Assembly (NCBI GenBank): GCA_018700535.1
Contig: JABITQ010000071.1
Coordinates: 1 to 9,233 of the forward strand
Source: Candidatus Uhrbacteria bacterium
GTDB taxonomy: Bacteria; Patescibacteriota; Patescibacteriia; UBA9934; GWF2-40-263
Reading direction: 5' to 3'
Length of the DNA: 9,233 nt
The notes under the pieces are model-generated. The model was not told the DNA's origin. It was given only the letters and a program-made list of their open reading frames with translations, and searched no databases. Positions 1-6,217 of this stretch are shown piece by piece; position 1 is the first letter of the stretch, and every line of letters begins with the position of its first letter. The position numbers and the translations under genes are program-made.

Positions 1-31
1 CGTCAGACAAGGAGAGTCCGATGATTCGAAT
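1..31 (+). repeat. Lipoprotein leader repeat, copy 1 (contains the RBS)
   Basis: Matches 1178-1208 at 28 of 31 positions; the first 14 bases (CGTCAGACAAGGAG) are identical. It holds the Shine-Dalgarno AAGGAG at 9-14, six bases before the ATG at 21, and runs into the first codons of the gene. The match reaches the window edge, so the repeat may extend further upstream. Confidence 0.85.
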
Positions 32-1082
32 GTATCTGTTGATGGCTGCGCTTTGTCAGCTGATGGCTTGTAGCACTGTCCCAACTGAGGCGAAGGTTCC
101 TGAACTTGGATCCGAAGTGGATTCGGCGTCGTGCGAAGGTCTCAGAAATGACTACGCACTGATCATGGACAAGATGGAGGTCGACGGCAACGTTGATCAT
201 GTTGCGAGAAAGTTCATCAAGTGGACCTTGCAACCTCTGTCGTCCTCCGACGCAATCGCACGCTGCTTCACCAAAGATGAGCTTGCGAAGCTCTATGCGG
301 CAGAGAGGGACATTTACCTTCGTGAGCTCGAGAGCGATTTGCGAGACTGGAGCAGGTACTGTTCCAACAGAGAGGTTCTCGAGAATCTGTCGTTTTTGAC
401 CGAGCCAGCCTGGGAGTCTGATGACCATTCATTGATCGTGGTTCTTGAGCCAGTCGATCTGGATCGCGTCATGACCATCAAAGCCTACGGCCTTGCGCGC
501 TGCACAAGCTCTCGCCAACCAGATGTCTTTGAAGACGGTTTGATGCTTGCTGCTCTCATCGAAAACAGACTACTGCGCGCCGAAGTAAGTCTCGACATCG
601 TTGAACACTTCTACCGAGCTCACTACACCGTCGAGTCGAAAGATCCAGCTGCGACTGAACGAATGCTAAGCGCGTACCCTCTGAACGATCTACTGGATCC
701 AAAAGCGCTTGCGATCAACATGATCCAATCTGGAAACCCGCCCGATTTTCAAATCTACGAAGACTGGGATGTGGACTATTCAGACATGGATACAACGGTG
801 ACGGTAGCTTTCACCAACAAGTCCATTGACACAAGGAACATCGCGAACAAGTTCCTCAATGCTGGGTATCCACGAACGCAGGTGCTTACACTTACCTTCA
901 ACGCGCACATGGATCGAGGTGAGCACAGAAGTGCCGCGTGGATTGGTCGGGAGCACCTTGGACCACTGCAGGTTGAGATGGCTGAGAATGCCTACATCAC
1001 CTGGGCTGATGAAAGCCTGAATTATTCGATCGCCGTTGATCGCCACGGCAACAAATCCAGAACATATAACTGGAATCGCTAA
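21..1082 (+). CDS. Predicted lipoprotein of unknown function, tandem paralogue 1
   Basis: A 353-aa protein that I do not recognise as a named family. The first 17 residues form a short signal peptide ending in a lipobox, LMAC, with Cys17 as the predicted lipidated residue, so it should be exported by Sec and anchored outside the cytoplasmic membrane. The ATG at 21 is supported by AAGGAG six bases upstream. It is a diverged paralogue of the next gene. Shared blocks include CFTKxEL, ERDI, DW near residue 110, DLDRV, FYR followed by YT, WDVD, GYP and a C-terminal (Y)SIAV-R-G pattern. Besides the lipobox, Cys38, Cys82, Cys114 and Cys161 align with four cysteines in the paralogue at identical spacings of 44, 32 and 47 residues, which suggests two conserved disulfides. 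No catalytic motif is visible; a surface or structural role is only a guess. Confidence 0.85.
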   Translation: MIRMYLLMAALCQLMACSTVPTEAKVPELGSEVDSASCEGLRNDYALIMDKMEVDGNVDHVARKFIKWTLQPLSSSDAIARCFTKDELAKLYAAERDIYLRELESDLRDWSRYCSNREVLENLSFLTEPAWESDDHSLIVVLEPVDLDRVMTIKAYGLARCTSSRQPDVFEDGLMLAALIENRLLRAEVSLDIVEHFYRAHYTVESKDPAATERMLSAYPLNDLLDPKALAINMIQSGNPPDFQIYEDWDVDYSDMDTTVTVAFTNKSIDTRNIANKFLNAGYPRTQVLTLTFNAHMDRGEHRSAAWIGREHLGPLQVEMAENAYITWADESLNYSIAVDRHGNKSRTYNWNR

Positions 1083-1084
1083 GC

Positions 1085-1131
1085 ACGCACGCAATCCCGC
1101 TCCCCTCCTCTGGGTGGCGGGATTTTTCGTT
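1085..1131 (+). repeat. Terminator-containing repeat, copy 1 (47 nt, identical to 2269-2315)
   Basis: These 47 bases are identical to 2269-2315. Each copy starts 2-4 bases after the stop codon of a lipoprotein gene and covers the whole intrinsic terminator. Outside this block the two copies diverge at once. Confidence 0.95.
1093..1127 (+). terminator. Intrinsic terminator of lipoprotein gene 1
   Basis: The stem AATCCCGC (1093-1100) pairs with GCGGGATT (1117-1124), with a possible inner CCC/GGG pairing in the 16-nt loop. A five-base T tract at 1123-1127 follows. It begins about 10 bases after the stop codon at 1080-1082. Confidence 0.88.
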
Positions 1132-1158
1132 GACAAACTGATGACTTTGTTGCAACAT
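1130..1158 (+). promoter_or_regulatory. Candidate promoter of lipoprotein gene 2
   Basis: A perfect -35 box TTGACA lies at 1130-1135, right at the end of the preceding terminator. At a 17-base spacing the -10 position is CAACAT (1153-1158), which matches TATAAT at only three positions. It would give a 5' leader of about 33 nt carrying the shared leader repeat. The weak -10 leaves this uncertain. The equivalent region of gene 1 is outside the window. Confidence 0.4.
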
Positions 1159-1177
1159 TGCTCAGTTCTGGCACCCC

Positions 1178-1208
1178 CGTCAGACAAGGAGCGTCCAATG
1201 ACTCGAAT
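1178..1208 (+). repeat. Lipoprotein leader repeat, copy 2 (contains the RBS)
   Basis: Second copy of the leader at 1-31, with three differences. AAGGAG at 1186-1191 lies six bases before the ATG at 1198 and fixes this start codon. Confidence 0.88.
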
Positions 1209-2268
1209 ATTGTTTTTGATGGCTGTAATACTTCAGCTAGTCGCCTGTAGTGAAGATGAGCCCACACAAGAGAGTGTTGGCTCGCAGGTGGATTCAGATT
1301 GGTGTGACAATTCCAGAGCGGATTACATACTTGCTGTCGACGACATGATCGATAATCGTCGTGTCATATGGAGCACACGTAGATTGATCAATCTCACGCT
1401 AAAAACACTCAACAGCAACCGGACTGGTGCAGTTTGCTTCACCAAGCAAGAGTTGATCAGACTCCACTCACTCGAGAGAGACATCACAATCGAAGAGATC
1501 GAGCGTCGAGTGGTCGACTGGCAAGAGACCTGTGATGAGAAGAAGGAGCTCGAGACGCTATCGCATGTACTCAGTATGCAACGCTACTCACCAGACGATT
1601 CCTTCACACTCACGCTCACCACACCTGACTTGGACCGAGTGAAGGTTATCAGGGTGTATGCTCGTGTGAAATGTGGTGGCATCAAGCGATCAAAAGTGGA
1701 TCCACTCGCTTTCTCCTCAATCCTAGAAGGAGCATGGCTTTCCACTGACGGTCATTTGCAAAAGAACATCAGATACGACATCGTCATAAACTTCTACCGG
1801 ATCTACTACACAGAGGGCACAACTGACGACGTGGAAGCACAACGCTTCATCAATGAGCACCCTCTCGATGAAATGACATCGCCGATTCTGTTCGCGAGAG
1901 AGCTAATCGAATCTGTGCACCCACCGGCCTTCAGATTCTATAATGAATGGGATGTGGATATTGATGGTGTGCAAGATGCGATGCTGAGCATGCTTCAAGA
2001 CCCAAGCAGGCCAACCAGGTTTCAAAAAGTTCTCTACGACCTTGGGTATCCCTCACATCTCGTGCACCTGTACGAGTATGAGACCCACATCAGCAATCAC
2101 CGATACCAACTCGCAGTTCAAATCGCTCGCAAGTACCTTGGCGAACCATGGATCACAAATGCCGAAAGCGATATGATCCGCTACGCCAACAAAAGTGGTG
2201 ACTATGCGATCTCGGTTGAACGTGACGGCAGTCGAACAAAGGTCTACGATCTAAACGACTGGAGATAA
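1198..2268 (+). CDS. Predicted lipoprotein of unknown function, tandem paralogue 2
   Basis: A 356-aa protein paralogous to the gene before it. The frame is open back to 1036, but that extension would read through the preceding terminator. The ATG at 1198 has AAGGAG six bases upstream and starts a clean signal peptide with lipobox LVAC (Cys17). Four further cysteines, 36, 80, 112 and 159, have exactly the spacing seen in paralogue 1. Recognisable shared blocks are CFTKxEL, LERDI, VDW, PDLDRV, NFYRIYYT, NEWDVD, LGYP and the C-terminal DYAISVERDG region. Judged by eye, identity is only moderate across the body, while the signal peptide, leader and terminator are close to constant. I do not recognise the family. 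The likely location is membrane-anchored on the outer face. Confidence 0.86.
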   Translation: MTRILFLMAVILQLVACSEDEPTQESVGSQVDSDWCDNSRADYILAVDDMIDNRRVIWSTRRLINLTLKTLNSNRTGAVCFTKQELIRLHSLERDITIEEIERRVVDWQETCDEKKELETLSHVLSMQRYSPDDSFTLTLTTPDLDRVKVIRVYARVKCGGIKRSKVDPLAFSSILEGAWLSTDGHLQKNIRYDIVINFYRIYYTEGTTDDVEAQRFINEHPLDEMTSPILFARELIESVHPPAFRFYNEWDVDIDGVQDAMLSMLQDPSRPTRFQKVLYDLGYPSHLVHLYEYETHISNHRYQLAVQIARKYLGEPWITNAESDMIRYANKSGDYAISVERDGSRTKVYDLNDWR

Positions 2269-2315
2269 ACGCACGCAATCCCGCTCCCCTCCTCTGGGTG
2301 GCGGGATTTTTCGTT
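2269..2315 (+). repeat. Terminator-containing repeat, copy 2
   Basis: Identical over 47 bases to 1085-1131 and placed directly after the stop of lipoprotein gene 2. The sequence after it (ACAACTC) differs from copy 1, where a TTGACA box begins. Confidence 0.95.
2277..2311 (+). terminator. Intrinsic terminator of lipoprotein gene 2
   Basis: The same hairpin as after gene 1: AATCCCGC (2277-2284) pairs with GCGGGATT (2301-2308), and the T tract is 2307-2311. It lies about eight bases past the stop codon at 2266-2268. Confidence 0.88.
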
Positions 2316-2322
2316 ACAACTC

Positions 2323-2356
2323 AAAACAAAAACCCCATCGCATTACGATGGGGTTT
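2323..2356 (-). terminator. Intrinsic terminator of secD-secF
   Basis: A perfect 11-bp stem, AAACCCCATCG (2330-2340) with CGATGGGGTTT (2346-2356), closes a 5-base loop CATTA. Read on the minus strand it is followed by TTTTTGTTTT (complement of 2323-2332). It lies 14 bases after the secF stop. On the plus strand only a weak T-rich tail follows, so it may act in both directions but mainly ends secF transcription. Confidence 0.9.
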
Positions 2357-2370
2357 ATCTTTCAAATTGC

Positions 2371-3255
2371 TTATTTCCTCTTCATCATCTCCCACTGAAC
2401 TAGGAGCGGACTTGCGAGGAAAAGTGATGAGTAGGTTCCGACACCGATACCGATGATGAGTGCGAGTGCGAATGGGCGCGTGCTGTCTCCTCCTAGGATG
2501 AAGATTGCTGCGAGCGCCAAGAGTGTTGTTGCACTGGTGTTGAGTGAGCGCATGAATGTCTGCTTGATACTCATTTCAACGGTCTCTTCAAAAGTATCAG
2601 CGTTGCGACGTAACAAGTTTTCACGCGTGCGGTCAAACACTACAACAGTATCGTTAATTGAGTAACCAAGGATGGTTAGCATGGCTGCGACAAACGCGGT
2701 GCCAATCTCCCAGCCGAAGAAGTGGCCGAGGAGTGCGAATGCTCCAATGGTAATCAACACGTCGTGAAATGCTGCGAGGATTGTGAGTAGACCGTACTTC
2801 CATGACGCAACAGGCTCCGACACTTTGCGGAATGCCCAAGCGATGTACAAGCCGATCAGCACGAGGGTCATTAGGAGACCAAGAAGTGCTGTGCGACGAA
2901 GCTCATCTCCGATGACTGGGCCAATGGAGTCAAAGCGCATTTCATCGCTTGCTCCGATGTCAGTTTCAAGTGCGGTTAAAATTGTTTGATGCTCATCTTC
3001 GCTCAAGTCTTCTGTGCGAATGATGACACCATGCTCTCCAGTCAGCTGAACGGCAACATCTGTAAAGCCAGCTGTTTCAAGACTTGTGCGCACACTGTCT
3101 ACTTCAACCGACTCGGTAAACTCTACTTCCAAAAGTGAGCCTCCAGTAAAATCGATTCCAAACTTTAGTCCAAGCGTTACGATCACGAGCAAAGACCCGA
3201 CAACGAGCACGCTCGATAGAATAAACCAGTTTTTTCTTTGTGCAACAATATTCAT
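2371..3255 (-). CDS. secF: Protein translocase subunit SecF
   Basis: A 294-aa SecF. With SecD it forms the membrane complex that binds SecYEG and uses the proton gradient to help exported proteins leave the channel on the outer side. TM1 is at about residues 11-30, followed by GIDFTGG (33-39), the signature of the SecD/SecF family. A short periplasmic P1 domain follows (about 40-115). IGPVIGDELRR (111-121) then leads into five more membrane segments, with HDVLITIG (164-171), NDTVVVFDRTREN (201-213) and SLNTSATTLL (237-246). The length is normal for SecF. The ATG lies one base after the secD stop, so translation is probably coupled; no strong Shine-Dalgarno is visible. The strong hairpin at 2330-2356 ends the operon. 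Confidence 0.97.
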   Translation of the reverse strand: MNIVAQRKNWFILSSVLVVGSLLVIVTLGLKFGIDFTGGSLLEVEFTESVEVDSVRTSLETAGFTDVAVQLTGEHGVIIRTEDLSEDEHQTILTALETDIGASDEMRFDSIGPVIGDELRRTALLGLLMTLVLIGLYIAWAFRKVSEPVASWKYGLLTILAAFHDVLITIGAFALLGHFFGWEIGTAFVAAMLTILGYSINDTVVVFDRTRENLLRRNADTFEETVEMSIKQTFMRSLNTSATTLLALAAIFILGGDSTRPFALALIIGIGVGTYSSLFLASPLLVQWEMMKRK

Positions 3256-3256
3256 A

Positions 3257-5311
3257 TTATTTCTTTCGCTTTACACCAAAGAGTTGTGGTTTTCGAATCT
3301 TCTTCCACTCTAATGTTGTCTTAAGATACGCACGCGTTACTGTGATCGCGGTAAACATCGAAAGAATAACTCCAATCGAAAGTGTTACAGCGAATCCACG
3401 GATAAAGCTTGAGCTAAACCAGTAGAGCACACCAGCAGCAATCAACGTTGTGATGTTTCCGTCACGGATCGCTGTCCAGGCACGAGCAAATGCTTCATCA
3501 ACCGATGACGCAAAGTCGCGACCAGATTCAAACTCTTCTTTGAGTCGCTCAATAATCAATACGTTCGCATCAACTGCGATTCCAAGTGACAAGACAAAAC
3601 CAGCGATTCCAGCAAGTGTAACTGTTACTCCAAACAGTCTGTACGCCGCGAGGTTCATGAACGCGAAGAGCAAAAGTGCAATGACAGCGATCAAGCCAGG
3701 TAGGCGGTAAGCGATTAGCATGTACAACGCAACGAGCAAGAATCCAAACAAGGCTGCGCTGATACTCTTTTCTAGTGAGATCGCTCCAAGTGTTGGACCA
3801 ATCGTCTGCTGTGAAAGAAGGTTAACTGGGACTGGCAACGCACCTGCGTTTAGTCGCTGCGAGAGCAACTTCGCTTCTTCGATTGTGAAGTCTCCAGTGA
3901 TCACCGCACGTCCACCGTAAATTGCTGTTTGCACCGTCGGTGTTGAAATCGGTGTGCCATCGAGGAAAATCGCGATTGGCTCTCCAATATGCGACTCGGT
4001 CAACTGACCAAACAAGTCCCCTCCCTCGCTGTTAAATGTAAGCGCCACGTAAGGCGATCCTGTCTGATGATCAAACTCTGTCCCCGCACGCTCAAGATGC
4101 TTTCCAGATAGCTCTGTGTTTACCCATGGCGAAACACCTGGGATCACGTCATAAACATCTGAAAGTGGCATGACGATCCGTTGGATCGTGTGAAGCGGTG
4201 TGTTTCGGGATTCTTCTTTGTAGATCAAGTGGTAACCAAAGTCTGTAAGCACCGGCTCTGAAATTTCACCAGGTGTTAGTTCTGCTGCTGCGATCGCAAA
4301 AGATGGAACGTAATTACCTGCAAAGCTCCATCCAAGCGAACCACCTGCTGCTGCAGATGGGCCTGTTGAGTTTGCTGAGGCAAGCTCTGCAAAGTTCTGA
4401 GCTGTAGCCTGCGCTTTCAAATCGTTAATCTTGTTGGATGCATCAATCTCGCTGAGACCATTCTCACACCCTGTTGTTCCCTCGTAACAAATAAGCAGGT
4501 GGGAAAGCAACATCTCTTCTTGGTTTGATGAGCTAACGAGTTTGAAGATGTTTACTCCTTCGCTATTCTCAAGAACAGTGCGATTAACCTGTCCGTCTTG
4601 CAACCCATTCTGATTAATCAATAATGAAAAGTCTCCGTAGTAAGAGCTATCAGAAATGTTTTCAATAATTCCACCTGTCTGCGCAATGTTCGATTCGATA
4701 CTCAGCTCTTGCACGAGCGTTTCAAAATCCTCACCTGCAATTGCACGACTCAGTGCAGCTTGTGCATCAGCGCGCTCAGTCACATTGGTGGTTTCGAGCA
4801 AAGCAAGCTCTTCTTCTGTCGGATCGCGATCAAGTTCTTCACCTGGCTCCTTGAACTCAAGGACAGGTGTCTCACCGATCAAACTAATTGCTTCGTTCAC
4901 CTCGAGCACACCAGCGAGCTCGATGATGACACGATAAGTTCCTCCAGTCGTTGTTGTCTGCACAACAGGCTCGGACACACCAAACGCGTTTACACGACGT
5001 TCAATCACATCACGAACACCCTCGAGCGCTTCGACGCGATCAAGCTCAGGGATATCACTCATGTCTGCCTCGTAGATGAGGTGAGTTCCCCCTTGGAGAT
5101 CTAGACCGAGTCTGAACGGCTCATCAACGAGTGTCATCGGGAGCCAACCTGTCTTATCTTCAATGGTGTGCGCTGCATTGTTCCAAACGTTTGGGAAATC
5201 GTATCCAGCCACAACAACAGTCGCGAGTAAAAATACAATCGCCGCAATCCGCATCCCCCAGGGCTTTTTTGCCTGCTTCTTCGTCTTTTTCTTGAGTTTC
5301 CAAGTTTGCAT
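3257..5311 (-). CDS. secD: Protein translocase subunit SecD with an inserted parvulin (PpiC) domain
   Basis: A 684-aa SecD. After a Lys-rich cytoplasmic start (residues 4-16) and TM1 (about 20-37) comes FRLGLDLQGGTHL (66-78), then RRVNAFGVSEPVVQ (105-118) of the P1 domain. Residues about 170-370 are an insertion. The first part (about 180-262) resembles a degenerate parvulin half. The second (about 268-368) is a recognisable PpiC rotamase, with SHLLI (270-274), FAELA, GGSLGW (323-328), PSF, LTPGEISEPV and FGYHLIY. The SecD head resumes with IGEPIAIFLDGTPI (442-455) and QTIGPTLG (502-509), followed by five membrane segments including GIAVDANVLIIERLKEE (577-593). I chose the ATG at 5311, directly before the Lys-rich stretch. 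The frame is open to 5431, but that would overlap the transposase gene and its palindrome. The insertion suggests that folding assistance is fused to the export motor at the outer face (inference). Confidence 0.95.
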   Translation of the reverse strand: MQTWKLKKKTKKQAKKPWGMRIAAIVFLLATVVVAGYDFPNVWNNAAHTIEDKTGWLPMTLVDEPFRLGLDLQGGTHLIYEADMSDIPELDRVEALEGVRDVIERRVNAFGVSEPVVQTTTTGGTYRVIIELAGVLEVNEAISLIGETPVLEFKEPGEELDRDPTEEELALLETTNVTERADAQAALSRAIAGEDFETLVQELSIESNIAQTGGIIENISDSSYYGDFSLLINQNGLQDGQVNRTVLENSEGVNIFKLVSSSNQEEMLLSHLLICYEGTTGCENGLSEIDASNKINDLKAQATAQNFAELASANSTGPSAAAGGSLGWSFAGNYVPSFAIAAAELTPGEISEPVLTDFGYHLIYKEESRNTPLHTIQRIVMPLSDVYDVIPGVSPWVNTELSGKHLERAGTEFDHQTGSPYVALTFNSEGGDLFGQLTESHIGEPIAIFLDGTPISTPTVQTAIYGGRAVITGDFTIEEAKLLSQRLNAGALPVPVNLLSQQTIGPTLGAISLEKSISAALFGFLLVALYMLIAYRLPGLIAVIALLLFAFMNLAAYRLFGVTVTLAGIAGFVLSLGIAVDANVLIIERLKEEFESGRDFASSVDEAFARAWTAIRDGNITTLIAAGVLYWFSSSFIRGFAVTLSIGVILSMFTAITVTRAYLKTTLEWKKIRKPQLFGVKRKK

Positions 5312-5335
5312 ATATAGATCAATAAAATCGACGCT

Positions 5336-5364
5336 AGTGTAAGCGATATGTGAAAGCCCAGCAA
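5336..5364 (-). promoter_or_regulatory. Possible secD promoter
   Basis: On the minus strand TTGCTG (5364-5359) and TACACT (5341-5336) are 17 bases apart, matching the consensus boxes at three and four positions. It lies between the 3' palindrome of the transposase element and the secD ATG and would give a leader of about 20 nt. The match is weak, and no clear Shine-Dalgarno precedes the ATG. Confidence 0.3.
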
Positions 5365-5377
5365 GTGGACAAATCCT

Positions 5378-5411
5378 CTGCGTTACTCGGTTACGTAACC
5401 GAGTAACGCAG
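5378..5411. repeat. Perfect 34-bp palindrome, 3' REP-like end of the transposase element
   Basis: The arm CTGCGTTACTCGGTTAC (5378-5394) is followed at once by its exact reverse complement (5395-5411), with no loop. The whole 34 bp recurs at 6101-6134. It overlaps the end of the transposase gene: read on the minus strand it encodes the final residues ALLGYVTE and the TAA stop. No T tract follows on the minus strand, so it is not a standard terminator. Confidence 0.95.
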
Positions 5412-6072
5412 GCTTTTCTCTTAAAGCCCAATGTTTTAGATAATCTAGGTAGTCATCTTGATCCTTATAGGTGTTTTTGAAGAAATCTAAGGTCATGAGA
5501 GGAAACTCTTGTTCGCCTGTCAAATATGTGTTGTGACCAGACCATTCATACATTCGCATACTTAATTCAATAAGATCCCAATTTTCCACAACACCCTCTC
5601 TCCATAGCTCTCCAGTTAAGTCTAGTGAATTCAAATGTATGTATGGAGCAATGTGCGATAAATACGACTGAGAATTTATATGCTTAGCTTTGTATTTGCT
5701 TTCAAACAATGAACCTGAGCGCTTATTCTTCAGATTATAGTATCGACTGTAGCCCTTATTCAACTTATGAAAAAAACGAGGAATACCACCTTCTCGCAAT
5801 TGACGAACGAGGAAGTGATAATGATTTGGCATTAAACAGTAGGCTGCAATTTCGACATGTGGCTCTCTTTCACCGCCAAACACATGACTACCTGTTAACA
5901 GAACCATCTTATCTAAAGGATCAGAACTATGTTGATATTTCTCATCATTGAATAGATAGGCTGACTCCAAAAAACGACTGTAGTCTTTTGATGTATCAAA
6001 CATGCAACGTTTATCTACTCCTCTGTTGTACACGTGGTAATACTCGCCGCTTACAAATTCTATTTTTCTCAT
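5383..6072 (-). CDS. REP-associated tyrosine transposase (RAYT, Y1_Tnp/IS200-like)
   Basis: A 229-aa single-strand DNA transposase or nickase of the Y1 HUH superfamily. The N-terminal block GEYYHVYNRGVDKR (9-22) is typical of the REP-associated branch. The HUH metal-binding motif is NHYH in CLMPNHYHFLVRQ (79-91), with His84 and His86. The region KLNKGYSRYYN (103-113) followed by SLFESKYKA matches the helix carrying the nucleophilic tyrosine; Tyr108 is the leading candidate, with Tyr111 and Tyr112 nearby. YIHLNSL (144-150) is a family signature. The gene appears intact. I place the start at the ATG at 6072 and note an in-frame GTG two codons earlier (6078). The Shine-Dalgarno is weak. The last eight residues and the stop are encoded by the 3' palindrome. 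The lower GC content and A/T-ending codons differ by eye from secD, which would fit a mobile origin. Confidence 0.92.
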   Translation of the reverse strand: MRKIEFVSGEYYHVYNRGVDKRCMFDTSKDYSRFLESAYLFNDEKYQHSSDPLDKMVLLTGSHVFGGEREPHVEIAAYCLMPNHYHFLVRQLREGGIPRFFHKLNKGYSRYYNLKNKRSGSLFESKYKAKHINSQSYLSHIAPYIHLNSLDLTGELWREGVVENWDLIELSMRMYEWSGHNTYLTGEQEFPLMTLDFFKNTYKDQDDYLDYLKHWALREKPALLGYVTE

Positions 6073-6092
6073 ATGCACATTCTTTCGCTAAA

Positions 6093-6142
6093 TGACATTT
6101 CTGCGTTACTCGGTTACGTAACCGAGTAACGCAGAAATGTCA
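6093..6142. repeat. Perfect 50-bp palindrome, 5' REP-like end of the transposase element
   Basis: Two 25-base arms (6093-6117 and 6118-6142) are exact reverse complements with no loop. The inner 34 bp (6101-6134) is identical to 5378-5411. The outer eight bases on each side (TGACATTT and AAATGTCA) are unique to this copy. It lies 20 bases upstream of the transposase ATG, so any transcript reading into the gene from upstream would carry a 25-bp hairpin just before its start. Confidence 0.95.
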
Positions 6143-6186
6143 GGCCCCGATTTAAGGGGTAAAACGTCTTATTTTTTTTGATTTTC

Positions 6187-6206
6187 CTGCGTAACCTGGT
6201 GCGTAA
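6187..6206. repeat. Possible degenerate remnant of the REP-like sequence
   Basis: CTGCGTAACCTGGTGCGTAA resembles one half of the palindrome core (CTGCGTTACTCGGTTACG) with several substitutions and one deletion, and it lies about 45 bases outside the 5' palindrome. It no longer forms a clear hairpin. Chance similarity is possible. Confidence 0.3.
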
Positions 6207-6217
6207 AAAAATAGAGA

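Larger units (their letters stand above)
5378..6142 (-). mobile_element. REP-type transposase unit bounded by palindromes (REPtron-like)
   Basis: One Y1/HUH transposase gene lies between two copies of an identical 34-bp palindrome. This is the layout of a RAYT gene with its cognate REP sequences, in which the transposase acts on hairpin-forming single-stranded DNA. No second gene and no target duplication are visible, as expected for this class. The element sits between the DUF1294 gene and secD without breaking either. The exact ends are inferred from the palindromes. Confidence 0.75.

Noticed and set aside
3..428. Minus-strand open frame of 141 codons
   Set aside because: It is antisense to lipoprotein gene 1, whose lipobox, ribosome binding site and paralogue support the plus strand.
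1036..1197. Upstream in-frame extension of lipoprotein gene 2
   Set aside because: It reads through the terminator of gene 1 and would bury the signal peptide; AAGGAG and the duplicated leader fix the ATG at 1198.
4709..5104. Plus-strand open frame of 131 codons
   Set aside because: It lies wholly antisense to secD and has no recognisable motif.
5312..5431. N-terminal extension of SecD
   Set aside because: It overlaps the transposase gene and its palindrome and lies before the normal Lys-rich start and TM1, so it is only a chance open frame.
5378..6142. CRISPR-like array
   Set aside because: Only two copies of the palindrome exist, separated by a transposase gene rather than spacers.
6145..6179. 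Possible plus-strand terminator (CCCC/GGGG hairpin followed by a T run)
   Set aside because: The stem is only four base pairs and the T run begins 12 bases after it, so it does not meet the usual terminator layout.
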